The position numbers and the translations under genes are program-made. 24,425 nt of DNA, taken from NCBI GenBank assembly GCA_002506905.1, contig DAYM01000001.1:4522-28946 (forward strand), given 5' to 3'. Within the stretch, counting starts at the first letter, position 1. Each line of letters starts with the position of its first letter. The stretch comes from Methanomassiliicoccaceae archaeon UBA328 (GTDB lineage Archaea > Thermoplasmatota > Thermoplasmata > Methanomassiliicoccales > Methanomethylophilaceae). Positions 13,831 through 22,152 of the stretch are shown here, in pieces. The notes under the pieces were generated by a model that saw nothing but the letters and a program-made list of their open reading frames with translations, made no database searches and was not told the origin of the DNA.

Positions 13831-14812
13831 CCCTGTCACCTTTCTCATCGAGGGCCCTGGCGATGGATTCGTCATGCCCTTCTATGATCTTGGCGATCTC
13901 TTCAAGTCTGTCCTCCGCATCGGCGTTCATACGTTTGGCACCGTGTTTCAGGAACGTGACGCTCAGGAATGTTGCTAAGAACGGGATAGGAGGCATCATG
14001 TACATCATGCCGCCCAAAAGACCTGCGATCTTGTACAGATCGGGAAGGCTGAGGACCTTGGATATGAGTTTGTTGTCCGGTACGGGGTCGAGTTTTCCTC
14101 TGAGACCTTTCATGAGGAGTCTCTGGCCGCCCATGACCACCTCATAGCTCCATTGGACCTCGCTCAATACGGGTGCCGGCTGTCCCATGGGGACCGTCTT
14201 CTTTTGGAGGATCGCCTTTCTGAGATCGTCCTCGGTGCTGCCTTCGAACTCGGTCCAGTTGTAACCGACCGTGAAATTGGAATGTCCGTCGCTTGCGGAT
14301 ATGGGTGCCCACCTTCCGGGGAATCTGTCCATGACCATCTGGGCAAAATGATTGGAATAAAGGTCAGGATGACCGCCGTTGATAACTTCGAAAGCGTCAA
14401 GATCGATATCAAAGATCTTCTCCTTCAGCCCGTGGACATGGAAACTGAAAGGATGTGGGGCGATAGTCAGCGCTCCCTGGTCTCTTATGGCGTCTACGGT
14501 CTCTTCGATGGTCATGAAGGATTTTACATCCTCCGTAAGGCCGAAACCGATGATTTCGCCGTCATTGGTCATGATCTCGTTGCCTACGACCACGTCGATA
14601 TCATCGAATTGTTTTGCGTATTTTTGAGCTTTGAATGCTCCGTTCACAGCGTTATGGTCAGTGATGCAGATGACATTCATGCCATTGCGTCTGGCACGAT
14701 CGACCTGTTTTTCCGGAGAAGTAACAGACTCCGGGAATTTCATTACGCTTAGGTTTGTAAAACCGGAATAACACGTATGTACATGTGTATCCGCTTTACC
14801 CATGCGGTCCAT
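13805..14812 (-). CDS. PHP-domain phosphoesterase with hydrophobic C-terminal segment
   Basis: The 335-residue protein has an N-terminal PHP metal-dependent phosphoesterase domain: KADTHVHTCYSG (HxH), VICITDHNAVNGA, VGNEIMTNDGEIIGF, TIAPHPFSFHVHG and PISASDGHS. These provide the usual His/Asp/Glu ligands. The last third is different: IAGLLGGMMYMMPPIPFLATF is hydrophobic enough for one membrane segment or hairpin, followed by a charged helical tail (NADAEDRLEEIAKII). Substrate is unknown. The ATG at 14812 is about 26 nt below a TTATATA element, so a leaderless start fits; ATG 14803 is an alternative. It is coupled to the NIF3/YqfO-like gene downstream and divergent from the CaCA gene. Confidence 0.85.
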   Translation of the reverse strand: MDRMGKADTHVHTCYSGFTNLSVMKFPESVTSPEKQVDRARRNGMNVICITDHNAVNGAFKAQKYAKQFDDIDVVVGNEIMTNDGEIIGFGLTEDVKSFMTIEETVDAIRDQGALTIAPHPFSFHVHGLKEKIFDIDLDAFEVINGGHPDLYSNHFAQMVMDRFPGRWAPISASDGHSNFTVGYNWTEFEGSTEDDLRKAILQKKTVPMGQPAPVLSEVQWSYEVVMGGQRLLMKGLRGKLDPVPDNKLISKVLSLPDLYKIAGLLGGMMYMMPPIPFLATFLSVTFLKHGAKRMNADAEDRLEEIAKIIEGHDESIARALDEKGDRDEARVGTL

Positions 14813-14832
14813 AGACTGGGAGTGGAAAACAG

Positions 14833-14880
14833 GTATATAATGAAGATGGGAACGTGTTAACGACCGTATGATTTTATATT
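14833..14880. promoter_or_regulatory. Divergent TATA boxes of the PHP and CaCA genes
   Basis: GTATATAATG (about 14832-14842) reads as TTATATAC on the minus strand, about 26 nt before ATG 14812. TTTTATATT (14872-14880) lies about 25 nt before ATG 14901 on the plus strand. Both spacings fit leaderless archaeal promoters. Between TATA and the CaCA start there are two ATGCAT palindromes. Confidence 0.5.
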
Positions 14881-14900
14881 GCGTATGCATGCGACAATGC

Positions 14901-15878
14901 ATGTCATCGCTGATCCTTCTGGGCATTCCGATAGGTCTGGTATTTTTGTATTACGGCTCGGAGTGGATGGTCGACGGTGCAAAGAAGATGGCCTTCAGGA
15001 TGGGAGTGACCCCGTTCGTCGTAGGTCTTACCGTTGTAGCGTTCGGATCATCGGCACCGGAAGCAGTGACATCTTTGGTAAGCGGGAACAATCCGCAGAT
15101 CATCATAGGCAATATCGTCGGCAGCAATACCGCGAACATAGGTCTTGCGATAGGTCTTGCAGCCATCATATCCCCGATCGTCTGCAAGTACAAGGAGATC
15201 AGATTCGAACTGGTGACGATGATGATATCCATATTTGTCATCACATTGCTGGCACTCAACGGATATTACAATTGGATCATCGGATTGTTCCTTGTCGCGT
15301 GTCTGTTCGCATTCGTGTATTCGGTATACGTTTTCAAGGCCAAAGGAAGGAAGGATGCCCCTGTCGAGGATAAGGAATTGGCAGAAGAGTCAAAGGATAC
15401 CAGCACCCCGATCTGGAAGTCTTCGATCATGGTCGTATTGGGAATACTCGTCCTGTATGTCGGCGCCAAGGTGTTCATAGCAGGATCGGTAGAACTTGCA
15501 GGCATCATCGGCATTTCCGATCTCTTGGTCGGACTTCTGGTCGTTGCCGTGGGAACATCGCTTCCCGAGCTGTGCATTTGCCTTCTGGCGGCTTACCGTC
15601 ATGAGAACGAGCTCGTCGTAAGTAATATCGTCGGAAGCATCATCTTCAATTCGTTTTTCGCACTGGGCATCGGTGCTTTGGTAGCGAACGTCCCGATCAC
15701 GCATTACATGCTGGTATTCCACATGCCCGTGATGATCCTGATGGGTGCCCTGATGTTCATCATGATAAAGTCCAAAGACCGTATCAGCAGACCGAGCGGA
15801 TTCCTGTTATTCGGAATATACGCGACCTATGTGGCACTGATGGCGATATTCCCCGAATTGACCTCGGGCGTTATGTGA
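14901..15878 (+). CDS. CaCA-family sodium/calcium-type antiporter
   Basis: The 325-residue membrane protein is a Ca2+:cation antiporter with two inverted homologous halves. The alpha-1 repeat is AFGSSAPEAVTSL with GNIVGSNTANIG, and the alpha-2 repeat is AVGTSLPELCICL with SNIVGSIIFNSFFALG. Both contain the ion-binding Glu and Asn/Ser residues. About ten hydrophobic helices are visible, with a charged cytosolic loop (about residues 140-165) between the halves. It should exchange Na+ or H+ for Ca2+ across the cell membrane. I use ATG 14901 because it is 25 nt below the TATA element and begins the first helix; ATGs at 14868 and 14889 are open too. Its stop directly abuts the convergent ABCE1 stop. 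Confidence 0.92.
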   Translation: MSSLILLGIPIGLVFLYYGSEWMVDGAKKMAFRMGVTPFVVGLTVVAFGSSAPEAVTSLVSGNNPQIIIGNIVGSNTANIGLAIGLAAIISPIVCKYKEIRFELVTMMISIFVITLLALNGYYNWIIGLFLVACLFAFVYSVYVFKAKGRKDAPVEDKELAEESKDTSTPIWKSSIMVVLGILVLYVGAKVFIAGSVELAGIIGISDLLVGLLVVAVGTSLPELCICLLAAYRHENELVVSNIVGSIIFNSFFALGIGALVANVPITHYMLVFHMPVMILMGALMFIMIKSKDRISRPSGFLLFGIYATYVALMAIFPELTSGVM

Positions 15879-17645
15879 TCAGGCGTAGTAGTATTCGCCT
15901 TTGGATTTCTGTTCCCTGTCCAGTCTGGATTCGGGTTTGTTGATCCTGGGCCTGTGGCTCTCGGCGTCTCTCCTGAATGTGATATCGACGGCGGAAAGGA
16001 ATTTGTTCATTCCGTCCCTCATGTCGTAAGGTCCTTCTCCGATACCGTGGTGTCCGGGTTCCCCTCCGAATACCATCATCGAATCGGAGACCATATCGAG
16101 GAAATAGATGTCGTGGTCTACGATCATCGCGCTGCGCCCGGATTTCTCCATCATCCTTCTGATGGTCTTGGCCGCATTCATCCTCTGGTTGGAATCAAGA
16201 TATGCCGAGGGCTCATCGAAAAGGTACATGTCCGCTTCTGCGGCGAGACACAATGTGATGGCCACTCTCTGTAATTCTCCTCCGGACAGGTTCTTGACGT
16301 CCTTGTCCATGAGATTCTTGATTCCAAGGGGTGCTATGACCTCTCCCTGGAAGAAATTGCTGTTGACGACGTCGTATGCCTTGGCAAAGAGAACGTCTTG
16401 GACCGTGCCCTCCATCTCTCCCGAGATGTACTGGGGCTTGTAAGCTACCTTGAGAAGGGTGTCCATCTTTCCCTCGTCGGGCTTGATGACCCCTGCGAGC
16501 ATCTTGACGAACGTGGTCTTACCTGTGGCGTTAGGTCCTACGATACCGACGGACTCTCCGATCTTGACCGCTCCTTTCGGCACATCGAGGGTGAACTCTT
16601 CGAAATCCTTCTTGATCCCTTCGAATTCCACAAGGTTGCCGGTCTGCCAATCCCCTCTGGGCGGCGAGGCCTCGAATTCGATGGGCCTCTCCCTGAATCT
16701 TATGTTCTCTTCCGGAAGGTATCCGTCGAGATAGACATTGATGGCCGTCCTGACCTGTCTTGCCAATGTGAACACTCCGTATGCCCCTTCGGAACCGTAG
16801 ACGACATTGACGTTGTCTGCGAGGTAATCCAAAATAGCCAGATCGTGTTCGATGACTATGATCTGTTTGTCTGTGGCGAGATCTTTGATCAGTCTTGCCA
16901 TCTTGACCCTCTGATAGATATCGAGGTATGACGTAGGCTCGTCGAAGAAGTAGACATCTGCCTCTTTCATCATCGTAGCGGCCATGGCAACTCTCTGCAG
17001 TTCTCCGCCGGAAAGTTTGTCGAGCTCTCTGTCCAGTACCTCGGTGAGATCGAACGTCTCTGCGGCCTGTTCCACAGTCATCCTTTCCTGGACCTTTCCG
17101 AGAAGGTCCCTGACGACACCTTTCACGGACTGCGGAAGCTTGTCCACATACTGCGGTTTCATGGCGACCCTGATCTTGCCTGCGTAGAGGTTCGAGAGAT
17201 ATTCGTGAAGGTCTGTGCCAGCGAAATATTTGAGGACCTCTTCTTTGGACGGCGGATCGTCATATCTTCCCAGGTTGGGGACCTCTATGCCGGACAGTAT
17301 CTTGATGGCGGTGGTCTTTCCGATACCGTTGGGACCGAGGATACCTGTGATTAGGCTCTTCTTGGGGATAGGCAGTCTGTAAAGGCGGAATTGGTTCTCA
17401 CCGTATTGGTGGATGAGTTCGGTCTTGAGCTCATCTGCCAGACCGATGATCTTGATCGCATCGAACTGACATTTATTGACGCAGATACCGCATCCCTGAC
17501 AAAGTGTCTCGGAGATGACGGGCTTTCCCCTCTCTCCCCATGTTATGCATTCTACTCCGGTCCTCATAAGGGGACAGAATTTCTCGCATTCTTTGTTGCA
17601 CTTCTTGTTTTGACATCTGTCTGTCAGTACCGCCGCTATCCGCAT
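15879..17645 (-). CDS. ABCE1/RLI ribosome-recycling ATPase
   Basis: The 588-residue protein is the archaeal ABCE1 (RNase L inhibitor homologue), which splits ribosomes after termination. The N terminus carries two 4Fe-4S motifs, C11/C16/C20/C24 and C49/C52/C55/C59. Twin ATPase domains follow. Walker A motifs are GPNGIGKTT (about 104-112) and GPNATGKTT. Both domains have the signature LSGGELQRVA and Walker B regions (VYFFDEPTSYLD and MYLFDEPSAYLD). The hinge regions and full length are typical. The ATG at 17645 is about 27 nt below an AAATATATG element, so the mRNA may be leaderless. It is an essential housekeeping gene and a firm archaeal marker. Confidence 0.97.
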   Translation of the reverse strand: MRIAAVLTDRCQNKKCNKECEKFCPLMRTGVECITWGERGKPVISETLCQGCGICVNKCQFDAIKIIGLADELKTELIHQYGENQFRLYRLPIPKKSLITGILGPNGIGKTTAIKILSGIEVPNLGRYDDPPSKEEVLKYFAGTDLHEYLSNLYAGKIRVAMKPQYVDKLPQSVKGVVRDLLGKVQERMTVEQAAETFDLTEVLDRELDKLSGGELQRVAMAATMMKEADVYFFDEPTSYLDIYQRVKMARLIKDLATDKQIIVIEHDLAILDYLADNVNVVYGSEGAYGVFTLARQVRTAINVYLDGYLPEENIRFRERPIEFEASPPRGDWQTGNLVEFEGIKKDFEEFTLDVPKGAVKIGESVGIVGPNATGKTTFVKMLAGVIKPDEGKMDTLLKVAYKPQYISGEMEGTVQDVLFAKAYDVVNSNFFQGEVIAPLGIKNLMDKDVKNLSGGELQRVAITLCLAAEADMYLFDEPSAYLDSNQRMNAAKTIRRMMEKSGRSAMIVDHDIYFLDMVSDSMMVFGGEPGHHGIGEGPYDMRDGMNKFLSAVDITFRRDAESHRPRINKPESRLDREQKSKGEYYYA

Positions 17646-17666
17646 AAAGCGGACTATATTAAGGTC

Positions 17667-17750
17667 GCATATATTTTTTAGGTTTGAAGAGGAGGATTTT
17701 TCGGTCGAAAGGATTCATTCCCCGAGGTAATATGGCAATGATTATATCAT
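17667..17750. promoter_or_regulatory. Divergent promoter region ABCE1 / MATE
   Basis: The 125-nt gap holds an ATATATTT element (about 17669-17677), which reads as AAATATAT towards ABCE1, 27 nt from its ATG. ATTATATCAT (17741-17750) lies about 26 nt before the MATE ATG. I see no other clear motif in the gap. Confidence 0.5.
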
Positions 17751-17770
17751 AGCAGAGATAAATGTGAATC

Positions 17771-19153
17771 ATGGAAGGCGCGACGAAGGATGTCAAGACG
17801 ATGTTGGGCGATCCCCGCAAGGCGATCCTCGTCCTATCGATACCGATCGCCGTTGCGTTCCTGGTCCAATACAGCAACAATCTTGTAGATTCCCTTTGGG
17901 TCACCGGTCTCGGAGCAGAGGCGATGGCGGCATTGGGACTGGTCAATCCTGTCTATTCCGTCATAATTAGCGTCGGAAACGGTATGGCGGTCGGCGTATC
18001 TGCCGCAATGGCCCGCAACATAGGTATGGGCAGGAAAGGAAGGGCCGAGGCGATAGCATCCCAAACCATCATTCTGATCGTGCTGCTGGCACTTATCATG
18101 ACGCCGATCCTGATCCTCACGGCGGAACCTGTTCTGATGATTATCGGAGCGGCGGATACCATCGATGCCTCCATGGCATACGCCATACCGCTCTACCTGT
18201 CATCTTTCATCATCATGATGAGCAGCGCGATGTCGGGTATGCTGAGGGGCGAAGGTGCGGTCAGGAAGTCCATGTACATTCAGGTAATGGCCGCAGCGGT
18301 CAATATCGTTCTCGACCCGATCCTGATCTATTGGGCGGGCATGGGGGTCGCCGGAGCCGCTTGGGCCACGGTGATCGCATGTGCCGCCTCTATACTGCTG
18401 GGTCTTTTATGGTATTCCAGGAAGACCCTGTTCATAACCCTCAGACGCAGCGACCTCAGGGTAGATCTCGGAGCCATCCGCGAGATAATGGTCGTGGGAT
18501 TCCCTCAGACCTTGGAACTCATGCTGATGTCGTTGTTCAACATAGTCTACAACCTGTGCATCATATTCGTTTCGTCGTCTGCGGTGATGGCCATCTACAC
18601 CGTCGTCTGGAGGATCGTGTACCTGGTCATCATCCCTGCAGAGGCAGTGGGGGGCGCAATGGTCTCTGCATGTTCCGCAGAGTTCGGAATGAAAAGATAC
18701 GACATGATCAAGAAGGCATTCAGATTCTCGACCAAATTCTCTTTGATAACCACGATCGTGCTGTCTGTGTTGGTGATCCTGTTGGCAGATCCGCTGGCAT
18801 CTTTGTTCACGTATGCTCCCGATATGCAGGCGCTCCACGGCGAGATGGTCAGGTTTACGAGGATCATGTTCCTGTGTGTACCTCTCCTCGCAATGGTGTT
18901 CGTCGGTTCCTCTCTGCTTCAGGCGGTCAGCCGTTCCGGTATATCGATGTGGTCTTCCCTTATCAGGAACATCGCCCTGTCCGCAGCGTTCATAGCGGTG
19001 ACATTCACCGTCGGCACGTTATCGGGCCTTTGGTGGGCCATATCCATAGTCGAGATGCTCGGAGGTATTCTGATGTGGTACCTTGCGGAGTACGCGTTAA
19101 AGAGTCTCGGAAAGATGGGGCCGAAGGTCGCTTCCAAGGCCGACAGGGAATAA
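17771..19153 (+). CDS. MATE-family efflux transporter
   Basis: The 460-residue membrane protein is a multidrug and toxin extrusion (MATE/NorM/DinF superfamily) antiporter with about 12 helices in two similar halves. Typical segments are SIPIAVAFLVQYSNNLVDSLWV, GLGAEAMAALGLVNPV, GNGMAVGVSAAMARNIG and MLRGEGAVRKSMYIQV, then NIVLDPILIYWAGMGVAGAAWA. It probably exports cationic compounds using Na+ or H+. The ATG at 17771 lies 26 nt below a TATA element and lacks a ribosome site, which fits a leaderless start. It is divergent from ABCE1 and ends 55 nt before metG. Confidence 0.93.
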   Translation: MEGATKDVKTMLGDPRKAILVLSIPIAVAFLVQYSNNLVDSLWVTGLGAEAMAALGLVNPVYSVIISVGNGMAVGVSAAMARNIGMGRKGRAEAIASQTIILIVLLALIMTPILILTAEPVLMIIGAADTIDASMAYAIPLYLSSFIIMMSSAMSGMLRGEGAVRKSMYIQVMAAAVNIVLDPILIYWAGMGVAGAAWATVIACAASILLGLLWYSRKTLFITLRRSDLRVDLGAIREIMVVGFPQTLELMLMSLFNIVYNLCIIFVSSSAVMAIYTVVWRIVYLVIIPAEAVGGAMVSACSAEFGMKRYDMIKKAFRFSTKFSLITTIVLSVLVILLADPLASLFTYAPDMQALHGEMVRFTRIMFLCVPLLAMVFVGSSLLQAVSRSGISMWSSLIRNIALSAAFIAVTFTVGTLSGLWWAISIVEMLGGILMWYLAEYALKSLGKMGPKVASKADRE

Positions 19154-19208
19154 GAACAGTGGTCGTGCGCGCGCATATTAATGGTAATGCTTAATAACCA
19201 TCTGAGCA

Positions 19209-21479
19209 ATGAAGCGGATGGTTCAAATGTCAAAAATATGTATCAACATCGCATGGCCGTACGCGAACGGTCCCATCCACTTGGGTCACGTCGCCGGTTC
19301 TCTTCTGCCCCCGGATATCTTCAGCAGATACAACCGTCTGTTGGGAAACGAGGTGCTCATGGTCGGAGGGTCCGACCAGCATGGGACACCCATAACCGTG
19401 ACGGCGGAGAAGGAAGGGGTCACTCCTGAGGTCATCGCCGAGAGATACCACAATATCAACAAAAAGGCCATCGAGGACCTTAACATAGAATACTCGCTTT
19501 TCAACAAGACCCACTGTCCGACCCATGTGGAGGTCGTACAGAAGATCTTCAAAGACCTGCTGGCCAAAGGATATCTTTACCCCATGGACACACAGCAGTA
19601 CTATTGCCCCAAATGCGCCCGTTTCCTTCCCGACAGATATGTGGAAGGAACGTGTCCCAAGTGCGGGGCACAGAACGTCCGCAGCGATCAGTGCGATTCC
19701 TGCGGAACGACATTCGAACCCGGAGACCTCATCGACGCGCACTGCATCCACTGCAACAACACGCCCGAGGTCAGACTTTCGCAGCAGTATTTCCTCAAGC
19801 TCAGCGCTTTCGAACAGCCGCTTTTGGATTATCTCAAGGATAAGACCTATTGGAGATCCAACGTCAACACGTTCACCACCAATTGGCTGAAGGACGGACT
19901 TCACGACCGTGCGGTCACCAGGGACATGTCCTGGGGAGTTCCGATCCCCGTGGAGGGATGGGACGACAAGGTCATCTACGTCTGGTTCGAGGCCGTCATC
20001 GGTTACCTCAGCGCATCCGTAGAATATTCCAGGATGATCGGAAAACCCGATTATTGGAAGGAGTTCTGGATGGATTCCGAGGTAAAACACTACTATTTCA
20101 TCGGAAAGGACAACATCCCCTTCCATTCCATCATCTGGCCCGCCATCCTGATGGGTATCGGAGGAATGGACCTTCCGTACGACATCCCCGCCAATGAATA
20201 CCTTATGTTCAACGGCGGAAAGCTCTCAAAGAGTCGCGGCGGAGCGATCGATGTCCCGTCCGTGCTTCAGAAGTACGATGTCGATGCGATCAGGTACTAT
20301 CTGTCGATCAACATGCCGGACACTCACGATTCCGAGTTCTCCTGGGAGGATTTCCAGACCAAGAACAACAGCGAGCTCGTCGCAGCGCTCGGTAATTTCT
20401 ACCACAGATGCCTGAGCTTCACTCACAAGAACTTCGGAAAGATCCCCGAGGCAAAGGCCGACGACAAAGAGGTCACCGACGTGATCGGATCGGCATTCGC
20501 GGAATATAACGAATGCATTTCGAAATGCGATTTCAAGAAGGGACTGAAGGCAGCCATGGAGCTTGCCAGATTCGGAAACAGGTATTTCGACTCCATGAAA
20601 CCCTGGGCGCTCATCAAAGAGAACAAGGAAGAGTGCGGAAGGGTCATGAACAGCCTTCTCAGGATCGTCAGGGCCCTTGCCATCATGATGTGGCCTTACA
20701 TGCCCTCGTCCTCCCAGAAGATCTGGGGATACCTCGGATATGAGGGAAGCATCGAAGATGTCGGTTACGACATGGTCTCGCCCCTGCCGGTAGGACAGGA
20801 GCTCAAAGAGCCTGTTCCCGTGTACAAGAAGGTGGACATACCCAAGGACGAGCCGGAAAAGAAGGAAGAGAAGAAAAAGAAGCCCGTACCGGCTAAGATG
20901 CCCGAGGGCCCCTTCGGAGCCTTCAGGATGCTCGACCTCCGTGCCGGACAGATCGTTTCTGTCGAAGACCATCCCGATGCGGACAAGCTGTATCTTCTCA
21001 GGGTCGACATCGGCGAGGATGAGCCCAGGCAGATCGTTGCGGGACTCAAGGCATTCTACACGAAAGACCAGATGCTCAACCGCAGGGTGTTCGTCGTCTC
21101 GAATCTCAAACCCGCCAAACTGCGTGGCATCATGTCATCCGGTATGCTTCTTGCAGCGGATGATGAGAGCATCGGCGGTACCGCGGTCCTCCTGCTCAAA
21201 CCGTCCAAGGATGTTCCGTTGGGGACCAAGATCAACTGCAGTCTCGATAACCAGTCGGACATGATCGAATACAAGGATTTCCAGAAGACCGTGATGAAGG
21301 TGTCCCGTGTCGAGAACGGAAAGTTCCTTTCTCCCGAGGGAAAGATCGAACTGCCTCCCGGTGCGCCTTCACGTGTTGCGGCCGTCATCGACGGAGATAA
21401 GATCATTCCTCTCGGAGATGGAAAGGACTGTGTTGCTACCGTCGAAAGTGACATTCTCGACGGAGCCGGTGTGAGATGA
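19209..21479 (+). CDS. metG: Methionyl-tRNA synthetase with C-terminal tRNA-binding domain
   Basis: The 756-residue class I synthetase charges tRNA-Met. The HIGH motif is NGPIHLGHVAG near the N terminus. The zinc knuckle region (about 125-170) has four CxxC pairs (CPKC, CPKC, CDSC, CIHC). The KMSKS motif is GGKLSKSRG. An anticodon-binding helical domain follows, then a Lys/Glu linker and a Trbp111/EMAP-like OB fold (DLRAGQIVSVEDHPDADKLY, LKPAKLRGIMSSGML). About 80 further residues extend past the OB fold. ATG 19209 fits a leaderless start below CATATTAAT (19174-19182); ATGs at 19218 and 19227 are also possible. It couples by ATGA to the PHP gene. Confidence 0.96.
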   Translation: MKRMVQMSKICINIAWPYANGPIHLGHVAGSLLPPDIFSRYNRLLGNEVLMVGGSDQHGTPITVTAEKEGVTPEVIAERYHNINKKAIEDLNIEYSLFNKTHCPTHVEVVQKIFKDLLAKGYLYPMDTQQYYCPKCARFLPDRYVEGTCPKCGAQNVRSDQCDSCGTTFEPGDLIDAHCIHCNNTPEVRLSQQYFLKLSAFEQPLLDYLKDKTYWRSNVNTFTTNWLKDGLHDRAVTRDMSWGVPIPVEGWDDKVIYVWFEAVIGYLSASVEYSRMIGKPDYWKEFWMDSEVKHYYFIGKDNIPFHSIIWPAILMGIGGMDLPYDIPANEYLMFNGGKLSKSRGGAIDVPSVLQKYDVDAIRYYLSINMPDTHDSEFSWEDFQTKNNSELVAALGNFYHRCLSFTHKNFGKIPEAKADDKEVTDVIGSAFAEYNECISKCDFKKGLKAAMELARFGNRYFDSMKPWALIKENKEECGRVMNSLLRIVRALAIMMWPYMPSSSQKIWGYLGYEGSIEDVGYDMVSPLPVGQELKEPVPVYKKVDIPKDEPEKKEEKKKKPVPAKMPEGPFGAFRMLDLRAGQIVSVEDHPDADKLYLLRVDIGEDEPRQIVAGLKAFYTKDQMLNRRVFVVSNLKPAKLRGIMSSGMLLAADDESIGGTAVLLLKPSKDVPLGTKINCSLDNQSDMIEYKDFQKTVMKVSRVENGKFLSPEGKIELPPGAPSRVAAVIDGDKIIPLGDGKDCVATVESDILDGAGVR

Positions 21480-22132
21480 GGGCCGATCTTCACGTTCATT
21501 CAAGTTACTCCAATGACGGAGTCTCAACGCCTCAGCAGATCGTCGACAGAGCGATAGAGGTAGGTTTGGGATGTGTTGCGATCACGGATCACAACAGTTT
21601 CAAGGCTTATTATGACGTGAAGGACAACGGAAAGATAATCATCATACCGGGCGAGGAGGTCTCCTCGAAAGAGGGACATATCCTTGCCTACGGCATCAAT
21701 AAGGAGATCCCGCGCGGAATGAGTATCCAGGATACCATTGATGCGATCCACGAGGCCGGCGGAGTGGCCTTTGCCGCCCATCCGTACAGGTGGTGGTCCG
21801 GTCTCGGGGAGAAAAATACCTTACAGTACGATTTTGACGGTACCGAAGCAAGGAATGCAAGGTCCGTACCGCGTGCCAACAGAAGGTCCGAGGCATTGGC
21901 AAAGAAGATCGGAAAACCGATATCTGCCGGCAGCGATGCCCACTCGCCTCCGAGGATCGGTTCCGGTTCGGTAGACCTTCCCGACGGTCTTACCACCTGG
22001 CAGGAGGTATTAGATCACATCATGAATCATGATGTCAAGGTAGACAGTACCAGCCGCGGAAGGACAGCATCGCTGAGATACGGTATCAAATCCATCGGTC
22101 AATGGATGTTCCGCGGTTTCAGGAAGATGTAA
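21476..22132 (+). CDS. PHP-domain metal-dependent phosphoesterase
   Basis: The 218-residue protein is a compact PHP phosphoesterase: MRADLHVHSSYSNDG (HxH metal ligands), CVAITDHNSFKAY, IPGEEVSSKEGHILAYG, AFAAHPYRWW and ISAGSDAHSPPRIG. All usual ligands appear present. Small PHP proteins of this kind include nucleotide and phosphosugar phosphatases; the substrate here is unknown. The ATG overlaps the metG stop (ATGA), implying translational coupling. It is related to, but shorter than, the PHP protein at 13805-14812 and lacks that protein's hydrophobic C terminus. Confidence 0.9.
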   Translation: MRADLHVHSSYSNDGVSTPQQIVDRAIEVGLGCVAITDHNSFKAYYDVKDNGKIIIIPGEEVSSKEGHILAYGINKEIPRGMSIQDTIDAIHEAGGVAFAAHPYRWWSGLGEKNTLQYDFDGTEARNARSVPRANRRSEALAKKIGKPISAGSDAHSPPRIGSGSVDLPDGLTTWQEVLDHIMNHDVKVDSTSRGRTASLRYGIKSIGQWMFRGFRKM

Positions 22133-22152
22133 GTTCTAACTCTCCTCCCAGT

